Below the pieces are notes generated by a model. That model was not told the DNA's origin. It made no database searches and worked only from the letters and a program-made list of their open reading frames with translations. Source: Bryobacterales bacterium (lineage in GTDB: Bacteria; Acidobacteriota; Terriglobia; Bryobacterales; Bryobacteraceae). From it: a DNA stretch of 64,000 nucleotides. Shown piece after piece: positions 48,900 through 58,470 of the stretch (position 1 is its first letter; every line of letters starts with the position of its first letter). Location of the stretch: contig PMYB01000234.1 of NCBI GenBank assembly GCA_003170915.1, positions 1 through 64,000 of the forward strand, given 5' to 3'. A program made the translations under genes and the position numbers.

Positions 48900-49451
48900 C
48901 CCTGGCGGGTCGGATGCGGCTCTCGTTTCCAAGGGGACGGAGCCTATCGCTCGCTCCTGCCGTGGTCATGCGCGACGGCCGGCGGCTACGTGCTCGAGTC
49001 CAGGATCCGGCTCGACAGCGCGGAGCGCGGGCAGGCGGATGCGGTCGATCTGATGGCGGCCGATCTGAAGACGGCGGGCTTCCGCCGGGTCTTCAGCAAC
49101 CGGCGGGACATCTGGCTCGCCGCGGGATTGCGCAACGCGGACGGCACGGCCATGCCGGACGGGCATGACCCCAAAGCGGACGCCTACAACTGCATCGCGC
49201 TGTCCACTCCGGGGCAGGACGCTCTGTTTGCGGGCATCGAGGTCCCTGCGCGCAACGACCTCACCCTGAGCTTCCGCGAGGGAATTCTGCGCGCCTCACC
49301 CGGCTCGAAATTCCTCCAGGCGCATCCGGAAACCCTGCTCACCGGGGACACCAGAGGAGGGGCCCCGTTGCGGAGACCGGTTCTGGACCCAAGCCATCCT
49401 CTCGTCCAGGAGAAAATCTTCAACGGTTCTGCCTGTGGCCGGCCTGCCTGA
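48900..49451 (+). pseudogene. Degraded coding region of unknown family
   Basis: GGYVLESRIRLDSAERGQADAVDLMAADLKTAGFRRVFSNRRDIWLAAGLRNADGTAMP... protein-like but no good start; apparently continues in another frame (LPVAGLPDGARIADDAHIYFSTIQVCVRQCTASLELPAS). Confidence 0.4.
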
Positions 49452-49582
49452 CGGCGCGCGCATTGCGGACGACGCCCATATCTACTTCTCCACAATCCAG
49501 GTCTGCGTACGCCAGTGCACCGCTTCGCTGGAGTTGCCCGCGTCAAGCTCCAGGCGACGCTAATCCACCACCAGCCCCTCAG

Positions 49583-50376
49583 CTCGAGGATACGCTGTAC
49601 TTCACGGCGGGCCCGGGCGGGCAGACGCACGGACTTCTCGGCAGCATCTCGGCGAATCCTAACGCGGCCTCCGTTGTCAACGCCGCGCAAGTCGGCGGCG
49701 GCATCGCCCCCAATACCTTCGTAACCATCTATGGCACCGATCTGGCGGCTACCAAGCGTACTTGGACGACGGCGGATTTCGGTCCTACCGGCACGGCCTT
49801 ACCGACTTCACTGGATGGCGTGAGCGTCGCGGTGAACGGCGAACCGGCGTACATCTGCTACATCAGCCCGGTCCAGATCAATTTGCTGACGCCGACCGAT
49901 TTGCCGACAGTCGGGCGAGTCACGGTGCAGGTATCCAACGGCACATTGACCAGCAGCGTGGTCAATGCGACAGTGCAGGCCACGGCGCCTGCGTTCTTCC
50001 TGTTTGACGCCGCTGGGCACGTCGCGGCGACTCATGCGGACAACACACCAATCGGGACGGCCACTTCCACGCCGGTCGGCACGCCGGCTAAACCGGGAGA
50101 ATTGATTATCCTCTACGGCACCGGTTTTGGCCCCACCATTCCGCCGACGGTGAACGGCCGACTCCAGACCGTTGCCGCACTCTTGACATCGTATCTGGTG
50201 ATCCAGTTCAATAACACCTCCGGCACTATCGTGTGGGGGGGCTCTCGGCGACGGGCCTGTATCAATTCAACTTGACGGTGCCTACCTCGGTGGAGGACGG
50301 CGACGTGAGTGTAACCGCGATGACCGTGGGGGGAATCAGCTCCCCGATCAACGGCTTGATCACAATCAAACACTAA
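49583..50376 (+). pseudogene. TIGR03118-tail/TIGR03437-like protein fragment, frameshifted at a G7 run
   Basis: LYFTAGPGGQTHGLLGSI then NAAQVGGGIAPNTFVTIYGTDLA...; frame breaks at GGGGGGG 50235-50241; other frame gives GLSATGLYQFNLTVPTSVEDGDVSVTAMTVGGISSPINGLITIKH-stop. Confidence 0.75.
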
Positions 50377-50825
50377 CTGCGGCCGACGGGCTTGGATTCC
50401 AGATCTTCGATGGCCTTCCGGCAATGCTCGGGGAGGGGAACCGTCTTGTTCTTGCCGTAATCCAGGACCACTATGGTGGACTCCACCTCGGCGACTACCG
50501 TATCGAGGGCTTTGCTCACCACCCGGTGCTGCAACTGGAAGCTGCGGTTCCCGATCCGTGTCACCCTGGCGCCCGTGTAGGCCATATCGGGGTAAGTCAA
50601 AGGCCGCTTGTAGTCGCACGAAATACTGGCCAGTATCGGCCCGACGCCCGCCGGCGGCAACGCAGGCCAGAGGCCGATGCGGATCAGGTATTCCACGCGC
50701 GCCGTCTCGCACCAGCGCAGGTACACCAGGTTGTTCACGTGCCCGAAAGCGTCTTGGTCCCCCCATAGCAGGGGGATGGTAACGACGACGGGAAAACCGA
50801 TCAGAGATTCATGGCAGTGTTTCAT
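50373..50825 (-). CDS. Hotdog-fold acyl-CoA thioesterase
   Basis: LWGDQDAFGHVNNLVYLRWCETARVEYL motif. Confidence 0.9.
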   Translation of the reverse strand: MKHCHESLIGFPVVVTIPLLWGDQDAFGHVNNLVYLRWCETARVEYLIRIGLWPALPPAGVGPILASISCDYKRPLTYPDMAYTGARVTRIGNRSFQLQHRVVSKALDTVVAEVESTIVVLDYGKNKTVPLPEHCRKAIEDLESKPVGRS

Positions 50826-52159
50826 TTAGCGCTCTTGGCGATTTCGACCGCGTACACATGCACCGGACCCAGCATGTTGGACCGGAAGACCACCCATTTC
50901 ATGTCCGGTGAAAACGTCACGTTGGGCTCCAGCCGGTAGTCGTGCTTGCTCATGTTGACCAGCCGCTCCGCTTTGAAGAAACCCGTATCGATCAGGTTAT
51001 CGGAATTCGCCGTCTTGATGCCAGCCACGTCCGGCACATGCTCGGGCCGGAAGAGGTAGATCCATTTGCCATCGGGCGCGCGCGCCACCATTTCGCTGTC
51101 GCCGCCGTCTCCCGCAAACAGCGTGCCGTCGGGCGATACGTTGAAGTGCACCGACCATTCGTTGCGCTCGAGGTGATACCAGGTGCGCTTGCCCGTCGCC
51201 ACCTGGTAGCCGGCCAGCCAGAAATCCTGGCCCCGCGGGGTTTGCAGGTCGTACCAGATCATGGCGCCATCCGCCGAAAAGAATTCGTGGCCGGCAATTT
51301 CCATGTTCATCGTGCGGGTGTGAAGCTTGGTCAGGCCAGTGCCGTCGGCGCGGATGGTCCAGACGCGGTCTACCTCGTGCCACGTGCCCTCGTGGCAGAA
51401 CATGATGAGGTTGGCGTCGGCCGGCGAAATTTGCAGATGACCCAGCCACTTGTGCTCCCGAAGGATATCCTTCACTTCCCCCGTCTTGGTATTCACCGTA
51501 AACAGGACGCGAGGCGCACCGGCGCGCGCGGCCATCAACGAGTTGTGCAGCCGCAGGTCCTTGGCGTCCGCGAAGGTCATCGGTTTGCCGTCCGCGCCGA
51601 CGGCTTGGTAGTTGGGCTGGCCAAAACGCGCATTCGCCCCGGGCGGCCGGTTGGCCGCCGGTGGGGGTGGGGTGGCGCCGTCCACATAACTGCCCAGCAG
51701 AAGAGTCTCATCCGCATTGAGGGACGAGACGTTTCGTCCCGGCGGTAGTTTGACGACCTCGCGCGTGGCTCCGGTATCGACATTCGCTGCGTATACCGTC
51801 GCCCCGTTGGAATTGCGTCCGCCCGCCTGGCCGCCCGGCAGCCGCTTGATGTAATACACATCGCCGGTCTTGCGACCCGCCACCAGGACCGACACGGGAC
51901 CGGAGACCAACGGTGTGACCTCGCGCGTGGCGAGAATAATTGTTGCGATGCCGCCGCCGGCTGTGGTGACGATCAGCTTCTTGCCGTCGGCCGTGTAGGC
52001 GTCTTGATTGAAGTACAGGCTCTGGGTGCCGTCTTCGCGGGAAAGCCGGATCACGCGATGGCCCGTGTCGGCATCCGTCCATTCGGTGGGCAGTTCGGCG
52101 GCCAACACCGCGGGGGCGAGGGCCAGAAATAACGGCAATATTCGTCGATGGCTATGCAT
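50822..52159 (-). CDS. Oligogalacturonate lyase-like (PL22-like) beta-propeller
   Basis: TEWTDADTGHRVIRLSREDGTQSLYFNQDAYTADGKKLIVTT; propeller repeats. Confidence 0.75.
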   Translation of the reverse strand: MHSHRRILPLFLALAPAVLAAELPTEWTDADTGHRVIRLSREDGTQSLYFNQDAYTADGKKLIVTTAGGGIATIILATREVTPLVSGPVSVLVAGRKTGDVYYIKRLPGGQAGGRNSNGATVYAANVDTGATREVVKLPPGRNVSSLNADETLLLGSYVDGATPPPPAANRPPGANARFGQPNYQAVGADGKPMTFADAKDLRLHNSLMAARAGAPRVLFTVNTKTGEVKDILREHKWLGHLQISPADANLIMFCHEGTWHEVDRVWTIRADGTGLTKLHTRTMNMEIAGHEFFSADGAMIWYDLQTPRGQDFWLAGYQVATGKRTWYHLERNEWSVHFNVSPDGTLFAGDGGDSEMVARAPDGKWIYLFRPEHVPDVAGIKTANSDNLIDTGFFKAERLVNMSKHDYRLEPNVTFSPDMKWVVFRSNMLGPVHVYAVEIAKSAK

Positions 52160-52180
52160 GGTCGTTCTTCTTTCGCGCGC

Positions 52181-52939
52181 TCACGGTTTAGCGATCTCGA
52201 CCGCGAAGACGTGCGTAGGGCCGAGCATATTGGAACGAAAGACGATCCATTTCATGTCCGGGGAAAACGTGACATTGGGCTCGAGGCGGTAGTCATGCTT
52301 CGCCAGGTTCACCATACGCTCGGACTTGAAATAGCCGATGTCAATCAGGTCCTTCTTGTCGCGGAACGAACTGCCCTTCACCATGGCCGGCCGGAAAAGG
52401 TAAATCCACTGGCCGTTGCCAGGCGGCTTCAGAGTCTCGTTGTCGGGCGACCGCGCGGCAACGCTGCTCGGGGCGCCCCCGTCGCCGGCGAACAGCTTCC
52501 CATCCGCCGAGACATTCATGGTTTCATCCGCGTTGACGGCGAATGCGCCGCCGCGGCCCGCCTGGACCGGAATCTTGGCAACCTCATGGGTAGCGTGGGT
52601 GTCCAGATCCGTGGCGAGAATTGCGCCTTCCTTGGTGTAGTAAATCTGGCCGGTCTTATGGCCAGTCACGAGAATGTTCACCCGCCCCTCGACCACCTGA
52701 TCGATTTCGCGCGTAGCCAGATTGATGGTGGCGATTCCGTGCGGATTGGTGACCACCAGCTTCTTGCCGTCGGCCGAGTAGGCGTTCTGGTGGAAATAGA
52801 GCGAAGCCGTGCCGTTTTCGCGCGAAAGGCGGATCACGCGATGCCCGGTGTCGGGATCGATCCATTCCGTTGGCAGCGCGGTCTGTGCCGAGAGCAACCG
52901 CATCCCGGCGAGGGTCAGGAACAAAAAACTGCGCATCAT
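52181..52939 (-). CDS. Internally deleted paralog of the PL22-like protein
   Basis: High similarity to both ends of the 50822 product, but lacks about 186 aa between NADET and NVS. Confidence 0.75.
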   Translation of the reverse strand: MMRSFLFLTLAGMRLLSAQTALPTEWIDPDTGHRVIRLSRENGTASLYFHQNAYSADGKKLVVTNPHGIATINLATREIDQVVEGRVNILVTGHKTGQIYYTKEGAILATDLDTHATHEVAKIPVQAGRGGAFAVNADETMNVSADGKLFAGDGGAPSSVAARSPDNETLKPPGNGQWIYLFRPAMVKGSSFRDKKDLIDIGYFKSERMVNLAKHDYRLEPNVTFSPDMKWIVFRSNMLGPTHVFAVEIAKP

Positions 52940-53012
52940 AGTCGGAATTGGCGGCGCGCCGCGACGGAAAGTTACCACTCGACCGGCCCAGCGGCAACGC
53001 GGCCGCCGCCAA

Positions 53013-54065
53013 TCACCAAGCCTCCGCTTCATATTCTCCAACGGCCCGAAACATGGCGCGGACGTTCCGATCCGGGGTATCCCGATCCATGTTGATCGAG
53101 CAGACACCTACGCGCTCGCGCCTCCCGGCCGCGCGGAGCAGGCCGCCGACGTCGGCATGGATCTCCCGTTCGCTCAACTGCAACATTCGTACCGGGCTCA
53201 ATCGAAGATTCAGGAACGCATCCGGCAGGTCCGCGCTGCATCGAGCCACGTCGGAACCCCAACCGACATCGAAAAAGCGCGGCGAGACTTGCGAGTAGGC
53301 CTTGGTGTATCGCTGCAAATTGTTGCCGCAGTGGTGAATCCCGTAGGGCCGAAGGTGGTCCGCGAGGTACTGCTCGAAGCGCAAGACGCGAGTCTCGTAC
53401 AGCGCCGGCGAGATCATCTGCACGCTGCAGTTGCTTGTCAGATAGGTAGCCGGATCGGCGTCCAGGACGGAGCGGTTGGTGGCGATGGCGCAAGTGCCGG
53501 TCCTGGATTTGACGCAGGCCGCCACAGCGGCCTGGGTACCCGCCACCACGCTCAGGATGCGATCGGCCAGTTCCGCGTCCTCCACCAGGTCGAGGAAGAA
53601 CTGCTGCCCACGCAGTTCGATGGCCGTATTCAGCAGCCCCGCCGTATTCAGGTCGCCCGTGACGTACCCGAATTGCCGCTCCAGTCGATCCATCTGGCGG
53701 ATCAGCACATCCATTGGCCAGGTGGAGCCGAGGTCGGGAACCCGCAGGCAGAGCGCCGATTTGCGGTCGAGATCGAGCGGCACGGGCCAGGCCGCCTGGT
53801 CGCGGGAGAAACGCGGCTCGACGCCCAGCAGCGCCGGGACCACAAAGCCCCCCGCGATGTGTCTGGACCCGATCACGGGCCGCGGCTGCGGGTCCGGCTG
53901 GCCCAGGCCGAAACGCTCGTACAGAGCCTTCCGCATTAGAACATCGTTTCGAATGCGTGTTTCCGCATCCAGGTAGAACGGCTCTTCGAAGGAGACGCCG
54001 TAATGATGAAACCACCAGCTCGGGCTGAAAACGAGATTGACCGGTATCCTCCTTCGGCTATCCAC
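53013..54065 (-). CDS. Uroporphyrinogen decarboxylase (URO-D)/methyltransferase-like protein
   Basis: RPYGIHHCGNNLQRY conserved His-x-Cys-type site and overall URO-D-like layout. Confidence 0.7.
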   Translation of the reverse strand: MDSRRRIPVNLVFSPSWWFHHYGVSFEEPFYLDAETRIRNDVLMRKALYERFGLGQPDPQPRPVIGSRHIAGGFVVPALLGVEPRFSRDQAAWPVPLDLDRKSALCLRVPDLGSTWPMDVLIRQMDRLERQFGYVTGDLNTAGLLNTAIELRGQQFFLDLVEDAELADRILSVVAGTQAAVAACVKSRTGTCAIATNRSVLDADPATYLTSNCSVQMISPALYETRVLRFEQYLADHLRPYGIHHCGNNLQRYTKAYSQVSPRFFDVGWGSDVARCSADLPDAFLNLRLSPVRMLQLSEREIHADVGGLLRAAGRRERVGVCSINMDRDTPDRNVRAMFRAVGEYEAEAW

Positions 54066-54183
54066 GAAATGGATCCTCCGCTCGGGCGTCCCTACTCTCC
54101 CGCGCGCGATGGGCTCCGGAACACCAAACCAGAAATGGCCCTGAAACCGGTGCTTTCACCCATCACCAATTTAGCAGACGGAT

Positions 54184-55443
54184 TCAAGCAACCCGCGCCG
54201 CGAGCTGCGCCTGCATCCGCGCCACATCGCGCCGCACGAACCCTGCGATCCCCGTGATCAACAGCGCGCCCGCCGCCACGTACACCACCGCCGCCATGGC
54301 GATGCCGAGGCCCAGGCTCGCGCGCTGGGCGATGTAGCCGATGACGATAGGCGCGGTCCCACCGCCTCCCAGCCACCCCACCATGTTCATGAATCCCGCC
54401 GCTGTGCCGCGCGCCTCCGGCCGGATCACGTCGAACATCGAAGCGAAAATATTCGCGTCGTACAGGCCCTTGAACAGCCCCCAGGCGATTAACGCCACTA
54501 CTAGCCACGTCACCGATGTCGTCAGCCCGCACAGCATCACGAATGGCGCGCCGCCGAGCACGCCCAGTGCCTGCACCATCATCCGCCCGCCTGGCGTGCG
54601 CCTTCGCAGGATGTCCGCCAGCCAGCCGCCCAGCGGCGATCCGGCCGTGCTCGCCAGTTGCACAAAGATCGTCGCCGTCAGCCCCGCCGCCGCGAGGCTC
54701 AGGTGAAACTTATCGTACAGGAATGCCGGCATCCAGGAGAGCAGCACTGCGGCCACAAAATTCGCGCACACGAAAGTCGCCATCAGGATCAGCGCGGTCG
54801 GCGTGTTCCACAGGATGCGCAAGAATCCCGCCAAAGGAATCCGCTCCGCGCTCTGGCCGGCCGTGAATTCGGAAGCGCCGCGTTCCGGCTCAATCAGAAA
54901 CTTGCTCAGGACCAATCCCAGAACCACGCCCAGCCCGCCGAAAACGATGAATGACCACCGCCATCCGTAGTGCTGCCCGATCAGACCCGCAAAGAATGCG
55001 CCCGCGATGGTCCCGATATAGACGCTCGTCTGATGGATTCCCAGGGCGCGCGAGCGCGTCTCCTTACCGTGATAATCGCTGATCAGTGAGACGGACGCCG
55101 GAAAATAGAACGTCTCGCCCAGCCCCCCGGCCGCGCGGAAAAGCAGCAGGTTGCCGAAGTTGCGCGATACCGCCGTCGCCATGCAGATGACGCTCCAGGC
55201 TTGCAGTCCCCCCAGGATCGCCGACTTGCGCCGGACGCGGTCCACGATGTTCCCCGCGAACGGCGCGCACAGCCCGTACACCCATGCGAACGACGAGGCC
55301 AGCAGCCCCAGTTGCACCGGCGTCAGGTGCAGTTCCTTCTCAAGCAGGGGAAACAGCGAGAAGATCGCCTGGCGGTCCGCGTAATTAAAGAACGCGATCC
55401 ACCACAGCATCGCAACGACGTACCACTTGTAACGCGGGTTCAT
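54184..55443 (-). CDS. MFS transporter (ACS/hexuronate-like)
   Basis: 12-TM pattern, NYADRQAIFSLFPLLEKEL, GLGETFYFPASVSLISDY. Confidence 0.88.
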   Translation of the reverse strand: MNPRYKWYVVAMLWWIAFFNYADRQAIFSLFPLLEKELHLTPVQLGLLASSFAWVYGLCAPFAGNIVDRVRRKSAILGGLQAWSVICMATAVSRNFGNLLLFRAAGGLGETFYFPASVSLISDYHGKETRSRALGIHQTSVYIGTIAGAFFAGLIGQHYGWRWSFIVFGGLGVVLGLVLSKFLIEPERGASEFTAGQSAERIPLAGFLRILWNTPTALILMATFVCANFVAAVLLSWMPAFLYDKFHLSLAAAGLTATIFVQLASTAGSPLGGWLADILRRRTPGGRMMVQALGVLGGAPFVMLCGLTTSVTWLVVALIAWGLFKGLYDANIFASMFDVIRPEARGTAAGFMNMVGWLGGGGTAPIVIGYIAQRASLGLGIAMAAVVYVAAGALLITGIAGFVRRDVARMQAQLAARVA

Positions 55444-55456
55444 TGGTGAGGAGCGG

Positions 55457-57832
55457 TCATTTCCTGATCAGCCAAACTTCGGCCACCTGGCATCCGCGCC
55501 CGTTTCCCCCCAACGCCGGTTCCCGGTACCAGCTCAAGTTCAGAACGCCTGTCCCGGTTGCCTGCTTCGGAATATCGAACTCCAGCGGCCTGGCAGGCGC
55601 CGGCTTGGCAATCAACGGATGCACCTCGATTGTGTCATTCGCCACCAGGCGGATCTTCACGCCGGGGCTGTCGCCGGCATACACGACGCGGATCTTGTAT
55701 TGCGCGTTCGGATCGAGATCCTCGTAACGCATCCGGAGCGGAGAGTCGCCCAGCGATTCCGCGTCCGTCCACCAGGAGATGGGCAAATTCGAGCGGCCCC
55801 CAAATCCGACCAGCGGCGATTCCAAGAAAGCCGGGTCCTTCTCGTACGCCGCCCCGCGCACCAGATGCGGCTGCTGGGTCAGGTTCCCCAGATCGTCGTA
55901 AAACCCGCCCGGGCCCGGATCGGTCCAGTGGACAATCTGGTCCAACTCCCTCAGCCGCGCGGCTTCATCCGGGGTTTGCCGCAACTCCGCGAACTTCTGC
56001 TTCAGCCACACGCGGTTGTTGAGCGGCGCGTCCACTGTATCGAGGTTGGCCCCGCGGTCCACTGCGATGGCCTTGTACCGCGGAACGCTCAACTGCATCC
56101 GGATGCTCTGGAACAGGGCTTCGGCCAGTTCGAAGATGCGCGCGCGCCAGTCCGCCGCCACGCCATCCGTCACCGCGCGATCCAGAATTTCTTCCGCGCG
56201 GCTCATCGCCGCCAATGCCCCGGTGGTCCTCGCCTTGCGAAGCTCAACCACGGCTTGGTCTTCGAGTTCAGTTTCATCGACCAGCCGGCTGCGCGTGAAA
56301 GCGTCGTAGTAGGCGCGGTAGAGCGCCTGTTGAAAGCGCCAATTGGCAAGCACGCCGGGAGCCGCGGTCCGCTGCAACTCCTGAAATTGCTGGAGCGTGG
56401 CGTATACGCCGGCATTGGTCGCCAGCGGCCCGCGCCAGTTCCGTTCCAACGCCATCAGCCCCTGCGCGAAGGTGTCGGTGTAGCGGTCGCCGATGAAATA
56501 CCGGCTGTACTCCCGCAGGATGTCGATCACTTTGGCATCGGGATTCCAGCCCAGGCCGCTCCACACGATCTTGTTCACGTCATCGTTGCAGCCTTCCGAA
56601 TAGGTCAGGAAGCCGATGGTGTACGGCTGTAGCAGGTGGAAAATAGCGGCCTCGTCCAGCGGGCGCGGATTGATGGTCTCGCGCCCTTCGGTGACCGCGT
56701 ACGCCACGTCCCAGTCCGGCACCGGATACTGGGAACTACGGCTGTGCGTGATGTCCGGGTAGTGGCGGATGGGATACCGTTTCGGCACCGCCGCGCGCAG
56801 CTCCGGCAGGCTCATGCGCACCTGCGGTCCGAATACCACGCCATCCAGCCAGGCCGGCTGCTGGTTTTTCAGAATGCCCAGGAACTCGTCCATCCATTCC
56901 CGGTTGAAGCTCTGCGGCGAGACCCACATCTGTGCCCGCGGGTGATACCGGTGCAGCACCGCGGTTTCTTTCTCGAGCAGCGCCATCAAATACTTCGGCT
57001 GGGTGTGGCCCGGATCGCCGCCGGGCACAAAAACCGCGTCGATGCGCGGCAGTTGCCGAAACACCTCGCCCCACTCCTTCAGCGCAAACTCGACCGTCTT
57101 CGGATCCGAGTAGTCGCGGTCCATGGCCGGATACCAGATCCACACGCCGAGTCCGTAAGAATCGGCGATGCGCGACATCTCGACCATCATCTGCATGGGG
57201 GGCAGCGGAAACAGCGGGCTGTCGGCGTCGTCGTCCGAGCGCGACGGAATCAGCTCGATCGCGTTTGTGCCGAACACCGCGAGGTCGCGCATGTACTGCT
57301 CCCAGACCGGCGCGCTCCAGCCATCGTATGAATTGGTCTTCGGCCGGTACCCAAGCTGATGGCCGCGCAACGGATACTTGGGCGCGCTGGCGAGTTTGAG
57401 GCCGCCGGGGACCTCCAGCGTGTCGCGGTCCATGCGCAGGTTCCGGAGCAGCGCTCCCACGCCGAACAGCGTGCCGCGAGCGTCGTTGCCCGCCACCAGC
57501 ACCACGTCGTCTATCACCTGAACCCTGTATCCCTCAGCCCCGGAGACCGCTGACACCAGACGATCGGCGAACTTCCGGCCGATGTTGCGCAGCCCGGACT
57601 CCTGGCCAATGAGAATGGCAGCCCCGGAGCCGGACCAGTGATCGGTGACAGGCAGGCGGATGCGGGTGCGCTTCTCGATTTCATCGGCCAGCATGCCGGC
57701 GGCTTTCTTTTCCGGGCCGGTCAGGCTGGCTGACGCGACTACCACCGAGCTTTTCAGGTCGACGGCCAGGGCTGGGATCGCGGGCAGGCACCCGAGAACG
57801 GCACAGAAGACGATTGTTTTCCGAGACATCAC
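55457..57832 (-). CDS. GH67/GH20-N-like glycoside hydrolase (alpha-glucuronidase-like)
   Basis: N-terminal GH20b/GH67N-like domain (KKAAGMLADEIEKRTRIRLPV..GTLFGVGALLRNLR), barrel RGHQLGYRPKTNSYDGW. Confidence 0.65.
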   Translation of the reverse strand: MMSRKTIVFCAVLGCLPAIPALAVDLKSSVVVASASLTGPEKKAAGMLADEIEKRTRIRLPVTDHWSGSGAAILIGQESGLRNIGRKFADRLVSAVSGAEGYRVQVIDDVVLVAGNDARGTLFGVGALLRNLRMDRDTLEVPGGLKLASAPKYPLRGHQLGYRPKTNSYDGWSAPVWEQYMRDLAVFGTNAIELIPSRSDDDADSPLFPLPPMQMMVEMSRIADSYGLGVWIWYPAMDRDYSDPKTVEFALKEWGEVFRQLPRIDAVFVPGGDPGHTQPKYLMALLEKETAVLHRYHPRAQMWVSPQSFNREWMDEFLGILKNQQPAWLDGVVFGPQVRMSLPELRAAVPKRYPIRHYPDITHSRSSQYPVPDWDVAYAVTEGRETINPRPLDEAAIFHLLQPYTIGFLTYSEGCNDDVNKIVWSGLGWNPDAKVIDILREYSRYFIGDRYTDTFAQGLMALERNWRGPLATNAGVYATLQQFQELQRTAAPGVLANWRFQQALYRAYYDAFTRSRLVDETELEDQAVVELRKARTTGALAAMSRAEEILDRAVTDGVAADWRARIFELAEALFQSIRMQLSVPRYKAIAVDRGANLDTVDAPLNNRVWLKQKFAELRQTPDEAARLRELDQIVHWTDPGPGGFYDDLGNLTQQPHLVRGAAYEKDPAFLESPLVGFGGRSNLPISWWTDAESLGDSPLRMRYEDLDPNAQYKIRVVYAGDSPGVKIRLVANDTIEVHPLIAKPAPARPLEFDIPKQATGTGVLNLSWYREPALGGNGRGCQVAEVWLIRK

Positions 57833-58033
57833 TTCAGCATTATAGGAGTTGTTTGGTTGCGCCGTTCAAAGGCTGGGGCGTCAACTGGCTCGGAGTTTTC
57901 CATGAAAACGTGAATTTGTACTATGCCGGGACCATCCCACTGGTACAAGCGGTACAAAACAGACGCTTTTTCTTGCCCCGTTGCGGCTACAATTATTTCA
58001 GAGAACCGTCGATATAGTTACTGGGAATACTGG

Positions 58034-58321
58034 ATGGCTACCGTTCAAGTCTTCATCTACCTGCAACTGCTGGATGTGCTCACCACCCTAGTGGGGTTCA
58101 AGCTGGGGGCGGCCGAAGCCAGCCCCTTCATTCACGTGCTGATGCACGCCGGCCCCGCCGCCGGAGTGATAGCCTCGAAAGCGCTGGCGCTGGGCATTGG
58201 AGCGATCTGCATTTATACCAAGAAGCACCACTTGATCCGCTGGATCACCTACTGGTACGGCGGGCTGGTGGTGTGGAACCTGATGGTGGTGCTGGCGGCG
58301 CCCGGCCCCTTGGTACACTAA
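58034..58321 (+). CDS. Small membrane protein, DUF5658-like
   Basis: VFIYLQLLDVLTTLVGFKLGAAEASPFIHVLM..; three predicted TM segments. Confidence 0.65.
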   Translation: MATVQVFIYLQLLDVLTTLVGFKLGAAEASPFIHVLMHAGPAAGVIASKALALGIGAICIYTKKHHLIRWITYWYGGLVVWNLMVVLAAPGPLVH

Positions 58322-58470
58322 CCGCGAACCACCCACGACGACGTCAACAGCATGGCCAGCAGCAGCCCGCCTTCCGCCAGTATCCGGCGCCAGGACCAAT
58401 CTTCCCGCCGCTCCCAACTCAAGTGTTCGGCCGCCGATCCTCGAAAGCTTTCCAGTTCGTGCTTCCACAT
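58318..58470 (-). CDS. Possible 50 aa single-TM protein MWKHELESFRGSAAEHLSWERREDWSWRRILAEGGLLLAMLLTSSWVVRG
   Basis: Intact ORF with amphipathic N-half and a hydrophobic C-terminal helix; overlaps neighbours; weak SD. Confidence 0.35.
   Translation of the reverse strand: MWKHELESFRGSAAEHLSWERREDWSWRRILAEGGLLLAMLLTSSWVVRG

Noticed and set aside
57814-58017. 67 aa ORF MFSETSLQHYRSC..
   Set aside because: No good start context and no recognisable features; likely intergenic, although the GGTACAA direct repeats were noted.
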